Shown here: positions 1-7,392 of the stretch, piece after piece
Numbering within the stretch: position 1 is the first letter of the stretch
Layout: each line of letters begins with the position of its first letter
Assembly: GCA_021325655.1 (NCBI GenBank)
Contig: JAJPGT010000024.1
Span: forward strand, 24,369-88,368
Direction: 5' to 3'
DNA length: 64,000 bases
DNA from: Pseudomonadota bacterium
GTDB taxonomy: Bacteria; Chloroflexota; UBA6077; JAJPGT01
Notes under the pieces: model-generated
The model's database searches: none
Told to the model about the DNA's origin: nothing
Seen by the model: the letters and a program-made list of their open reading frames with translations, nothing else
Program-made: the position numbers and the translations under genes

Positions 1-108
1 CTCCTGGGCGCGGGTGCCGAGCGGGTAGAAGCTGCCCACCCAGTCCGGGTAGTTCCAGCCCTGGGTGCCGAGCCGTAGCTCGCAGGATGGGGACAGGGAT
101 ACAGCCAT
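1..108 (-). CDS. DUF72 (YecE-like) family protein, N-terminal part only
   Basis: The reverse strand reads open from an ATG at 108 to the window edge, giving 36 codons. After a short leader the translation contains GTQGWNYPDWVGSFYP, which matches the conserved N-terminal strand and loop of DUF72/YecE proteins, a TIM-barrel family of unknown function. The rest of the gene lies outside the window. The start has no clear Shine-Dalgarno sequence, but a TACCCT -10-like box sits 6 bases upstream, so a leaderless transcript is possible. Confidence 0.75.
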   Translation of the reverse strand, partial: MAVSLSPSCELRLGTQGWNYPDWVGSFYPLGTRAQE

Positions 109-120
109 AGCGCGAGGGTA
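109..120 (-). promoter_or_regulatory. Candidate -10 box for a leaderless DUF72 mRNA
   Basis: TACCCT (120 to 115 on the reverse strand) is followed by six bases and then the ATG at 108. If this is the -10 element, transcription would begin at or next to the start codon. No convincing -35 box is visible. Confidence 0.35.
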
Positions 121-174
121 GCACGCCGGGGTCGCCGGAGCCAGGCGTACTCCTTGCATCAGGAGGGTGTCAGC

Positions 175-390
175 ATGCAGGTCCGCGTCACGCTGCGGGG
201 CGAGGTGGTGGAAGGCGCTGGCGAGACCGAGCAGGTGCAGCTCGCGGAGGGCGCGAGCCTGGACGACCTGCTGGCCGAGCTGGCGATCGCGCCGCAATCG
301 GTAGTGCTGGCGTTGGTGAACGAGACCCCGGCGGCGCGGGCGACGCGACTGCGTGATGGCGACCACGTGACGCTGGGTGTGACCTCATAA
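175..390 (+). CDS. Small MoaD/ThiS-like ubiquitin-fold protein lacking the terminal Gly-Gly
   Basis: A 71-residue protein with the beta-grasp pattern of ThiS/MoaD sulfur carriers: an N-terminal strand, a hydrophobic middle (LDDLLAELAI, VVLALVNETP) and the late RDGDHVTL segment typical of the family. Functional carriers end in Gly-Gly for thiocarboxylation; this one ends GVTS, so carrier activity is doubtful. The ATG at 175 is preferred over upstream in-frame codons because AGGAGG lies 8 bases before it. The next gene, a DUF1232 protein, follows after 17 bases and is probably co-transcribed. Confidence 0.7.
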   Translation: MQVRVTLRGEVVEGAGETEQVQLAEGASLDDLLAELAIAPQSVVLALVNETPAARATRLRDGDHVTLGVTS

Positions 391-407
391 GGAGGAAGGA
401 CAGAACG

Positions 408-698
408 ATGCGGTGGTGGAACCTGCTGCGCTCGGGGCGGATCGGCCAGCTCATCTCAGACGGCCGGCTGGCGCTGCTCCTGCTCCGCGACCCGCGTGTG
501 CCGCTGTGGACCAAGGCGGTAGCGCTCGGGGTGGCGCTCTACATCCTCTCCCCGCTGGACCTGATCCCCGACTTCATCCCGGTGCTGGGGGAGCTGGACG
601 ACGTGGCGGTGCTGCTGTTCGGGATCGAGCTGCTGATCCAGCTCTCTCCGCCGCACGTGGTGGCGGAGCACCGCGCCAGCCTGGGCCAGAGCGTGTAA
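408..698 (+). CDS. DUF1232 (YkvA-like) membrane protein
   Basis: A 96-residue protein carrying the DUF1232 signature in its middle: an aromatic/hydrophobic helix followed by SPLDLIPDFIPVLGELDD and a second hydrophobic helix (VAVLLFGIELLIQL). The family is widespread, small and membrane-associated, without a settled function. A strong GGAGGAAGGA precedes the ATG. It follows the ubiquitin-fold gene in the same direction with a 17-base gap. Confidence 0.85.
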   Translation: MRWWNLLRSGRIGQLISDGRLALLLLRDPRVPLWTKAVALGVALYILSPLDLIPDFIPVLGELDDVAVLLFGIELLIQLSPPHVVAEHRASLGQSV

Positions 699-729
699 TC
701 GCCCGCTCCGCGCCGCTGCCCGCTCGGGA

Positions 730-942
730 TCAGCCGTCGCACTCGCCGCAGGGGAAGTCCTGCAGCTCGGCCGCGGTCAGGCGCGGCCGGCTCGGCGGTG
801 GAGGCGAGGCTACCTGGCCGGGGCGAGGCCGAGCGCCGCGGCGCAGCGCCAGGCCGAGTAGAGTGGTGGCGGCCAGCGTGGCCGGGACGAGCCAGCGGGG
901 CGCGGACCCGAACAGCGGTCGGGCGGGAGCGCGCTCGCTCAC
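730..942 (-). CDS. Small single-span membrane protein with C-terminal CGEC
   Basis: A 70-residue protein not recognised as any family. It has one hydrophobic helix (about residues 17-35), then a basic and proline-rich stretch, and ends with a CxxC-type CGECDG tail that could bind metal or be redox-active. Its GTG start overlaps the TGA of the MmgE/PrpD gene in a GTGA arrangement, which suggests translational coupling. It could be spurious, but the four-base overlap and the composition support a real gene. Confidence 0.5.
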   Translation of the reverse strand: MSERAPARPLFGSAPRWLVPATLAATTLLGLALRRGARPRPGQVASPPPPSRPRLTAAELQDFPCGECDG

Positions 943-2333
943 GCGGCCACCGTGGCGCCGGCCAGCGCGGCCGGAAGGGCGCCGCGCACGCTCGGGAGCT
1001 CGGGCAGCGCCGCGACCAGGTCGATCAGCGCCGAGGCGCTGCGCTCGAACGGGGTGCCGGCGAGCATGCCGCGGAACTTGGTCTCGGCTTCGGCCGGGCT
1101 GAGCGGGTTCTCCGGATCGCCCTTAGGGTTGGCGACACGGGCGCTCGCCCGGCGCCCGTCGCGCAGCGTCACCGTTACCTGGCTGGGCCACTCGGCCGGG
1201 TAGCGCGCCTCGGCGGCCGGGTCCAGGCGGGCGACAGTGCGCGCGATCAGCGCCCGGACCGGCGCGTCGTGCAGCCGCTCGGGCTCGAAGTCGGCCAGGA
1301 CAAGGTTCCCTTGCAGCAGCGCCCGGGCAACGGTGTAGTGCAGGCTGAACTTGGCCTGGTAGGGGTTGACCGGCGCCGGGTTGTCGCACAGGTCTAGCGC
1401 CGCCTGGTAGGTGTCGATCTCCACCCGCTCTATCTCGTCAAGCGTCCCGCCGAGGCGAGCGCGCACCACCAGCGCCGCGTCGACCGCCGGGTGGGTGTGG
1501 CGGCAGGAGGGGTATGGCTTGAAGGAGACACCGGGGAGCTTGTACCGCGCCATTCCCGGCTCCAGGCCGGCGACGACCAGCTCGGGGCGGGCATCCGGCG
1601 CGGTGGCGGCGAAGAAGCCGCGCTCGCCCTCCAGGATACGGCGCGGCCCGGTGAACCCAAGCGCGGCTAGCTCGGCGGCGAGCAGCCCGCCCGCGGCGGC
1701 GTGGCCAGCGTGCAGGTGCTTGGACATCGCGCCATCCGAGAGGAACTGCCAGAGCCCGGCCGACTGGGTGCCAGCGTTGCCGAGCGCCCAGACGAAGCGC
1801 TCCCGCGACAGGCCGAGCAGCGCCCCGGCCGCGGCAGCGGCGCCGTAGACGCCACAGGTGGCGGTGTTGTGCCAGTACCAGTAATGCCGCTTGCCCACCG
1901 CCTCGCCGATCCGGATCGCCACCTCGTAGCCGAGCACCACCGCCGCCAGCAGTTCCCGGCCGCTGGTGCCACGCGTCTCGGCCAGCGCCAGTGCCGCCGG
2001 GATGACGACGCAGCCCGGGTGGAGCACCGAGGCGCGGTCCAGATCGTCCATCTCCAGGATGTGCGAGACGGCGCCGTTGTGCAGCGCCGCGACCCCCGGG
2101 CTGCGCCCCTGGTCGAGCCCGAGGCAGGTGGCCCCGGCCGCGGGCTGCTGCTCAGCATAGCGATGCAGCAGCGTGCCCACCGCGGAGCAGGAGCCGGCGA
2201 GCGCGGAGCCGAGCCAGTCCAGCACGTACAGCGGCGCCACCCGCAGGACGTTGGTCGGGATCGCCTCCGCCGGGGTGGCGGCGAGGAACGCCGCGAGCTG
2301 CTCGGTCAGGGAGCGTTCAGTCGTCTCGGCCAC
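939..2333 (-). CDS. MmgE/PrpD family protein
   Basis: A 464-residue member of the MmgE/PrpD family, which includes 2-methylcitrate dehydratase and cis-aconitate decarboxylase. Family features are the N-terminal helical part with DWLGSALAG, the GAVSHILEMDDLDRASVLHP region and the later GVSFKPYPSCRHTHPAVDAA segment that shapes the active site. The exact substrate cannot be read from the sequence, and no methylcitrate genes lie nearby. The GTG start at 2333 has a TATAAT box six bases upstream and no Shine-Dalgarno, consistent with a leaderless message. Confidence 0.9.
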   Translation of the reverse strand: MAETTERSLTEQLAAFLAATPAEAIPTNVLRVAPLYVLDWLGSALAGSCSAVGTLLHRYAEQQPAAGATCLGLDQGRSPGVAALHNGAVSHILEMDDLDRASVLHPGCVVIPAALALAETRGTSGRELLAAVVLGYEVAIRIGEAVGKRHYWYWHNTATCGVYGAAAAAGALLGLSRERFVWALGNAGTQSAGLWQFLSDGAMSKHLHAGHAAAGGLLAAELAALGFTGPRRILEGERGFFAATAPDARPELVVAGLEPGMARYKLPGVSFKPYPSCRHTHPAVDAALVVRARLGGTLDEIERVEIDTYQAALDLCDNPAPVNPYQAKFSLHYTVARALLQGNLVLADFEPERLHDAPVRALIARTVARLDPAAEARYPAEWPSQVTVTLRDGRRASARVANPKGDPENPLSPAEAETKFRGMLAGTPFERSASALIDLVAALPELPSVRGALPAALAGATVAA

Positions 2334-2345
2334 GCGGGCATTATA
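2334..2345 (-). promoter_or_regulatory. TATAAT -10 box directly before the MmgE/PrpD GTG start
   Basis: On the reverse strand a perfect TATAAT occupies 2345 to 2340, then GCCCGC, then the GTG at 2333. This spacing puts the transcription start at the start codon. Confidence 0.55.
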
Positions 2346-2380
2346 GGGCCGGCGCGGCCCGGGCGGCGCCTGGCCGCCAG

Positions 2381-3313
2381 CTAGCTCGCGGCGAGCTCCG
2401 GGGCGGCATGCTTGTCGCCCCGGCTAGGCGCGGCGTCGCGGGGCTGGAGCCCGCGATCCAGGTAGTCGCCGATCTGCCCGAGCAGCCGGGTGAGCTCCAT
2501 CGGGATGACGAAGGTGCTCCCGGGGCTCGCCCCGAGCGCCTTCAGCCCGTCGATCACCTGGAGCGTCATTGTCTTGGCGTCTACCTGCTGCGCGGCGGCG
2601 AAGACGGTCTGGAGCGCCTGGGCGTAGCCCTCCGCCTTCAGGATCGCCGCCTGCTTCTCGCCCTCCGCCCGCAGCACCTGGGCCTGCTTCTCGCCCTCGG
2701 CGACGGTAATGGTCGCCTGGCGCCGCCCCTCCGCTTCGGTGACGATCGCCCGGCGGGAGCGTTCCGCCGACATCTGGCGGTTCATCGCGTCCTGCACCTC
2801 GCGCGGCGGCAGGATCTCGCGGATCTCCACCGCGGTCACCTTCACCCCCCAGCGCTCGGTCACCTCGTCCAGCTTACGGCGCAGGTCCTCGTTGATCTGC
2901 TCGCGCCGCGCCAGCACGTCGTCCAGCAGGATGTCGCCAATCACCGCCCGCAGCGTGGTGGCAGCGATCCCCTGCGAGGCGCCGGCGAAGTTCGTCACCG
3001 CCAGCACGCTGGCCAGTGGGTCGATCACCTGGCGGTAGATCAGGAAGTCGATCTGGATCGGGACGTTGTCCTTAGTGATGCACGACTGGTGCGGCACCTC
3101 GATGTACAGCTCGCGCAGGTCCACGGTAACCGGGCGATCGACGAAGGGGATAAGCAGCACTGGCCCCGGCCCCTTGGCGCCGATGCACTTGCCCAGCCGA
3201 AACACCACCAGCCGCCGGTACTCGCGGACGACCCGAATGGTCTGGCTCAGGATGCCGACCACAGCGAGCAGGACGATCACAAGGATGGCCAGGGTGGTCG
3301 CGGTGGCGATCAT
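2381..3313 (-). CDS. SPFH/stomatin-prohibitin family membrane protein
   Basis: A 310-residue protein with an N-terminal membrane anchor (about residues 8-26), an SPFH/band-7 domain (about 30-190) and a helical tail with repeated A-E-G-(E/R)-K/R-Q units (VAEGEKQAQVL, RAEGEKQAAIL) typical of stomatins and slipins. Such proteins assemble into membrane rings and work with NfeD proteases. The upstream NfeD gene overlaps its start by four bases, the classic NfeD-stomatin operon, so cooperation in membrane protein quality control is inferred. Confidence 0.92.
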   Translation of the reverse strand: MIATATTLAILVIVLLAVVGILSQTIRVVREYRRLVVFRLGKCIGAKGPGPVLLIPFVDRPVTVDLRELYIEVPHQSCITKDNVPIQIDFLIYRQVIDPLASVLAVTNFAGASQGIAATTLRAVIGDILLDDVLARREQINEDLRRKLDEVTERWGVKVTAVEIREILPPREVQDAMNRQMSAERSRRAIVTEAEGRRQATITVAEGEKQAQVLRAEGEKQAAILKAEGYAQALQTVFAAAQQVDAKTMTLQVIDGLKALGASPGSTFVIPMELTRLLGQIGDYLDRGLQPRDAAPSRGDKHAAPELAAS

Positions 3314-4683
3314 GGCGGCGCCTCCTGTTCTCCACGGACCCCGGCAGGCTCCACCTCCAGGGTCAACCCGTTGCGGACCAGCACCCGGACCGGCTCGCCC
3401 GGGCCGAGCCTCCCGCTGCGCAGCCGCGCCGACCAGAGCTGTCCGCCAACGTACACCACTCCAGTCGGGTCGAGCGCGCTGCGGGTCACCCCGGTCGCTC
3501 CCACCAGGCGGTCCACCTCGCTGATCGCCGGCCGGCGCCCCACCCGGATCGCTGCCCCGAGCACCAGCAGGCTGAGCAGCACCCCCGTCCCGGCGGCGAC
3601 GAGCAGCACCGGCAGCGCCACCCGCGCGTCGGGCAGGGTGGGCGAGCGCGGCCCGGTGGGGGTGTACAGCAGCAGCGAGCCGAGGACGAAGCAGACGAGT
3701 CCGGCCACCGTCAGCACCCCGTGCGTCGCCGCCTTCACATCCAGCACGAACAGCCCGACGGCGACGAGCAGGAGCAGCACCCCACCCCAGTTCATCGGCA
3801 GGGTGGACAGGGCGACGAACGCCAGGACCAGGCAGACTGCGCCGGTGACGCCCGGGGCGACCGAGCCGGGATGGAACAGCTCGATCAGGATCGCGTAGAA
3901 GCCGAGCGTCAGCAGCAGGTAGGCGACGTTCGGGTCGAAGATCGCCTGGAAGGCCCGCTCCACGGGGGTCATCGGGAGGCTGGTGATCGCGGCGTCCCGG
4001 GTCTGAAGCGTCACTGCACCGGCGGCCGTCTGCACCGTCCGGCCGTCCACCGCGTCGAGCAGCGCTGGCAGGTCGGGAGCGAGCAGGTCGGCGACGTGCT
4101 GGTCCACCGCCGACATCGCGGCCAGCGACAGGCTCTGGCGCACCGCGTCCTGCACCCAGGCGTCGTTCCGGCCGCGCTGCCGAGTGATACTGGCCAGGTA
4201 CGCCGCGGCGTCGTTGGTGATCTTGTCGCGCAGGTCGGCCTCGAGCGTCTCGCCACCGCCCGCGACCGGGTGCGCCGCCCCGATGTTCGTCCCCGGGGCC
4301 ATCGCCAGCACGTTGGCCGCTTCCGCGATGAACACCCCGGCCGAGGCGGCCCGCGCCCCGGAGGGAGCGACGAAGACAACCGTGGGGACGGTGCTGCCGA
4401 GCAGGTCCTGCACCATCTGGCGCATAGAGCTGTCCAGCCCGCCGGGCGTGTCCAGCCGAATCACCAGCGCGGTGGCGTGCTCCTGCTCGGCCCGGTCCAG
4501 CACCCAGTGCAGGTACTCGGCCGTGACGGGATTGATGGTGCCCTCGACCCCGGCCACGAACACCGTCGGGCGGGGCTCGTCAGCCCCCGCGCCAGCAGCG
4601 AGCAGGATCGCGGCGACGACCGCGCCGAACAGCAGGCCGCAAGCGCGGAGACAGCGCGCGACAGCAGGCCCTGCCAGGCGCAT
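3310..4683 (-). CDS. NfeD-type membrane-bound serine protease
   Basis: A 457-residue protein: signal peptide (about 1-34), ClpP-like serine protease domain (about 40-240), four or five membrane helices (about 245-385) and a C-terminal NfeD OB-fold domain (about 395-450). The protease domain shows the RLDTPGG motif, the ARAASAG segment carrying the nucleophile Ser, and a DKITNDA segment that aligns with the catalytic Lys of archaeal 1510-N-type proteases, as far as I can judge by eye. It overlaps the downstream stomatin gene, its known partner. An AGAGGAT ribosome site supports the ATG at 4683. Confidence 0.92.
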   Translation of the reverse strand: MRLAGPAVARCLRACGLLFGAVVAAILLAAGAGADEPRPTVFVAGVEGTINPVTAEYLHWVLDRAEQEHATALVIRLDTPGGLDSSMRQMVQDLLGSTVPTVVFVAPSGARAASAGVFIAEAANVLAMAPGTNIGAAHPVAGGGETLEADLRDKITNDAAAYLASITRQRGRNDAWVQDAVRQSLSLAAMSAVDQHVADLLAPDLPALLDAVDGRTVQTAAGAVTLQTRDAAITSLPMTPVERAFQAIFDPNVAYLLLTLGFYAILIELFHPGSVAPGVTGAVCLVLAFVALSTLPMNWGGVLLLLVAVGLFVLDVKAATHGVLTVAGLVCFVLGSLLLYTPTGPRSPTLPDARVALPVLLVAAGTGVLLSLLVLGAAIRVGRRPAISEVDRLVGATGVTRSALDPTGVVYVGGQLWSARLRSGRLGPGEPVRVLVRNGLTLEVEPAGVRGEQEAPP

Positions 4684-4831
4684 GCTCGATCCTCTCTCGG
4701 AGCCGCGAGCCCAGCCCTCGGACGCCGCGAGCGTCCGTTGCCCGCATCCTACCCCGCGCCCGGCGAGATCGCAATAGCCCAGGCGGCAGCATCCCCCCTC
4801 GCCCCCCAGGGCCTAGCCGCGACGGACAGGC

Positions 4832-5134
4832 TTACGTGCCGAGCCGCAGCGCTAGGTTATGCAAGCTGCCCGCGCTGATCGCAATCACGCCGCTCAAGCC
4901 CCGCACCTGTACGGCCGTCAAGCGGCAATGGCAGGGCAGATCGCCCGTCGTCCTATCACCTAGCTCCCCATAGGTGTTGTCGCCCCAACCCCAGACGGTC
5001 CCGTCGTCGTGGAGCGCCAGGCTGTGCGCTCCGCCTGCGGCAATGGCAATCGCCCCCGCCCCAAACGCGCTAGATGAAGATCGGGGTGTCGCCCCCGTGC
5101 ACCGGGCGGTGCTCCGCCGGCCAGCGGGCGGCAT
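4832..5134 (-). pseudogene. RCC1-repeat fragment
   Basis: The region translates to about one and a half RCC1 units (AIAAGGAHSLALHDDGTVWGWG and the next GVIAISAG start), then stops. Residues 1-22 show no RCC1 similarity, so homology begins near 5070, in mid-domain, with no signal peptide. It resembles the RCC1 units of the large secreted protein at 58293-61514. I read it as the remnant of a deleted or rearranged RCC1 gene. The flanks (4684-4831 and 5135-5244) hold nothing else recognisable apart from the leader of the following cyclase gene. Confidence 0.6.
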
Positions 5135-5244
5135 TGCGGGCTTCTGGGTAGCGCGGGATCTGGTTCATCCGGCCCTCCACGCTGTGGCGTGGGCGGCTGC
5201 AGCCGCGTCAGAAGTAGTGTAGCCTGGCGCGGGAGGTTCCGCTG

Positions 5245-6006
5245 ATGCGACTGGTCGACCTGACGCAGCCCTGGGGCGCGCAGATGCCCACCTGGCCCCA
5301 GTTCGAGCCAATTGAGGTAAAGGCGATCCACAGCCATCACCGCCACGCCAAGAGCACCCTGTCTGTCAAGCTGAACATGCACACCGGCACGCACCTGGAC
5401 GCCCCGATCCACTACTGGCCGACCGGCAAGCACCTGGGCCAGATCCCTCTGGAGGACCTGGTAGGCACCGGCCTGGTGATCGATTTGAGCCCGCTCTGCC
5501 GCCCCTGGACGCTATACACGCTGGAGCAGGTGCTCCAGGCGGCGCCGGAGCCGATCCGCGAGGGCGACATTGTCGTGCTATACACCGGCTGGCACCGCTA
5601 CAACTGGGCCGAGGGCAGCCCGGACGAGGTGTGCTACTTCGACAAGCATCCCGGGCCGCACCCGGAGGTGATCGACGAGCTGGTGAGCAAGCGGGCGAAG
5701 TGGATCGGGACGGACACTCCGTCGCTGGATCACTCGCTCGACACCGCGATCCGGGCGATGCGGCCGGACCTGGTGGAGGAGTACGAGGTGCTCACCGGCC
5801 AGCCGATCGAGGCGACGCTGCCGCGGAAGTGGCTGGAGTACTCGCACGTCACCACCGCGAAGGCGAACATCCCGCTGGTGGAGAATCTGGCCGGCGACAT
5901 TCGCCAGGTGCTGGGCCGGCGGGTCACCCTTGGCGCCTTCCCCTGGCGCTGGGAGGGCGGCGAGGCATGCGTCTGCCGCGTGGTCGCCTTTCTCGATGAG
6001 GGATAG
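5245..6006 (+). CDS. Cyclase family protein (kynurenine formamidase-like metal hydrolase)
   Basis: A 253-residue cyclase-family enzyme. The metal-binding signature is visible as MHTGTHLDAPIHY near residue 50, with a later GTDTPSLDH segment near residue 160. These enzymes are Mn/Zn hydrolases acting on amides, lactones or isatin-type rings; the substrate here is unknown. GGGAGG precedes the ATG by about 7 bases. It heads a run of same-strand catabolic genes (racemase-like, tautomerase, KDPG aldolase). Confidence 0.9.
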   Translation: MRLVDLTQPWGAQMPTWPQFEPIEVKAIHSHHRHAKSTLSVKLNMHTGTHLDAPIHYWPTGKHLGQIPLEDLVGTGLVIDLSPLCRPWTLYTLEQVLQAAPEPIREGDIVVLYTGWHRYNWAEGSPDEVCYFDKHPGPHPEVIDELVSKRAKWIGTDTPSLDHSLDTAIRAMRPDLVEEYEVLTGQPIEATLPRKWLEYSHVTTAKANIPLVENLAGDIRQVLGRRVTLGAFPWRWEGGEACVCRVVAFLDEG

Positions 6007-6121
6007 CCAGGCGGCGGGCGGGATGGGGAGCAGGTCAGTCGTCGGCGCCGCTGTCCGTTCTCGCCTGGCGGCTCTAGAATACCGCGAGGCGTGGGTCCGG
6101 GCGGGGACAGGAGGAGCGCTG

Positions 6122-6796
6122 ATGGCTGAGCAAGGAACCAGCAAGCCCAGGCGCGTGGTGCTGATCCACACGGTGGATGCCAACCGCGCCGCGTTCGATA
6201 AGCTCTGCGCCGAGCTGCTGCCCGGGGTGCAGGTGGAGCACGTCGTCGACGAGTCGCTCCTGGAGGACACGATCCGGCTGGGCGAGCTGACCGACGACGT
6301 CCGGCAGCGCTTCGCCCGGCGGGCGGAGCAGGCGCTCGCCTCGCGGCCGGACGCGGTGGTGCTCACCTGCTCGTCGGTGGGGCCGGCTGCCGATCCGCTC
6401 GGGGTGCAGCGGATCGACCAGGCGATGGCGGAGCGCGCGGTGGCGCTGGGGAGCAAGATCGGCGTCGCGGCAACCCTGCCCACCACCCTCGGCCCGACCT
6501 CGGACCTGATCCGCGCTGCCGCGGCCCGAGCCGGCACGTCGGTGGAGGTCCGCACCGGGCTGGCCGAGGGCGCCTTCGCGCTGCTGGCCGCCGGCGACAC
6601 CGCCGAGCACGACCGGCGGGTCCGCGAGACGCTGGAGCGCCTGGCCGAGTGGGCGGATGTCATCGTGCTGGCCCAGGCGTCGATGGCCCGCGCCACCGGC
6701 GGCGCCGACCACCTGGAGGTGGGCGGGCGCCACGTCCCCATCCTCACCAGCCCCCGCCTGGGCCTCGAGCGCTTGAAGGAGACGCTGGGTGTCTGA
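6122..6796 (+). CDS. Asp/Glu racemase-like protein
   Basis: A 224-residue protein of the Asp/Glu racemase superfamily. The two catalytic cysteine positions of the fold correspond to VLTCSSVGPAAD near residue 83 and a late VIVLAQASMARA segment in which cysteine is replaced by Ala/Ser, so a true two-base racemase is unlikely. It may be a maleate-isomerase-like, hydantoin-type or unknown activity. The ATG at 6122 follows GGAGGAG. The ArsC-like gene begins 11 bases after its stop. Confidence 0.8.
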   Translation: MAEQGTSKPRRVVLIHTVDANRAAFDKLCAELLPGVQVEHVVDESLLEDTIRLGELTDDVRQRFARRAEQALASRPDAVVLTCSSVGPAADPLGVQRIDQAMAERAVALGSKIGVAATLPTTLGPTSDLIRAAAARAGTSVEVRTGLAEGAFALLAAGDTAEHDRRVRETLERLAEWADVIVLAQASMARATGGADHLEVGGRHVPILTSPRLGLERLKETLGV

Positions 6797-6806
6797 GGCG
6801 CGGGCG

Positions 6807-7154
6807 ATGGCGAGCGAGGCGCTCGACTTCTACTGGCGGCCGACCTGAAGTACCTGCCGGCAGGCGCGGCAGGTGCTCGCGCGCAAGGGGGTGCCGCTCC
6901 GCGAGCGGGACTTCTTCACGCAGCGCTTCACCGTGGAGGAGCTGCGGGCGCTGCTGGGCGGCCGCTCCCCGAGCGAGCTGTTCTCCTGGAAGTCGGTCCT
7001 CGCCCGCCAGCGCGGCTACCAGCCGGGCGCGCTGTCCGACGAGGCGCTGCTGCGGCTGATGGCTGAGGAGCCGACGCTGATCCGCCGCCCCTTCGCCCGC
7101 GTCGGCGACCGGCTGCTGATCGGGGCGGAGGCGGTGAAGGGGTGGGAGGGGTAG
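6807..7154 (+). CDS. ArsC/Spx-like reductase with in-frame TGA at the first redox Cys (probable selenoprotein)
   Basis: Reading from the ATG at 6807 gives FYWRPT-TGA-STCRQARQVLARKG and then a standard ArsC-family body: ERDFFTQRFTVEELRALLGG, ELFSWKS, EEPTLIRRPF. In this family the N-terminal motif is normally CxxC (CSTCRxA), and the TGA at 6846-6848 occupies exactly the first cysteine, giving UxxC. Conventional calling would start at GTG 6873 and lose the first strand and the active site. A 7-bp hairpin with a G-rich loop lies just after the TGA. With Sec the product is 115 residues, the usual family length. Sec-containing ArsC-like proteins are known from metagenomic selenoproteome surveys. 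Alternatives are a TGC-to-TGA mutation or a sequencing error; intact downstream codons argue against old decay. Confidence 0.75.
6852..6874 (+). promoter_or_regulatory. Candidate bacterial SECIS hairpin after the in-frame TGA
   Basis: ACCTGCC (6852-6858) pairs perfectly with GGCAGGT (6868-6874) around a 9-base loop GGCAGGCGC. The hairpin begins three bases after the TGA and its loop opens with GG, as bacterial SECIS elements favour a G at the first loop positions. The TGA-to-loop distance (10-11 bases) is shorter than the usual range. An alternative stem of 6866-6871 with 6892-6897 would place a G at a more typical distance but has a large loop. Confidence 0.45.
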
Positions 7155-7202
7155 CGCGCGGCCTGCTACGATGCCAGCGCAGATACTCGCGGGAGGATTC
7201 CG

Positions 7203-7388
7203 ATGCCGTTCGTCCGCGTCTCCATGCTTGAGGGCCGCACTGACGATCAGAAGAAGCGGCTGGCCAAGGCGATCACCGACGCGCTGGTGGAGATCGCCAA
7301 CGCCCGGCTCGAAGCGTGCGAAGTGGTCATCGACGAGGTGCCGCGCAAGCACTGGATGACCGCCGGCAAGCTGATGTCGGAGTCGTAG
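7203..7388 (+). CDS. 4-oxalocrotonate tautomerase family protein
   Basis: A 61-residue protein of the usual 4-OT subunit length. Mature Pro-1 (after Met removal) is the catalytic base in MPFVRVSML. The rest fits the beta-alpha-beta fold, with EVVIDEVPRKHW near the C-terminus. GGGAGGA precedes the ATG. The gene lies 4 bases before the KDPG aldolase start, so the two are very likely co-translated. The keto/enol tautomer handled is not identifiable. Confidence 0.88.
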   Translation: MPFVRVSMLEGRTDDQKKRLAKAITDALVEIANARLEACEVVIDEVPRKHWMTAGKLMSES

Positions 7389-7392
7389 CCGG

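Noticed and set aside
2408..3898. Long forward frame opposite the stomatin/NfeD pair
   Set aside because: The opposite strand encodes two clear families in a classic operon; the forward translation is low-complexity His/Arg/Gln.
6873..7154. Simple GTG-initiated 93-residue ArsC-like gene
   Set aside because: This start removes the first strand and the redox motif and has no ribosome site, whereas the frame continues upstream to an ATG with exactly one TGA at the active-site Cys.
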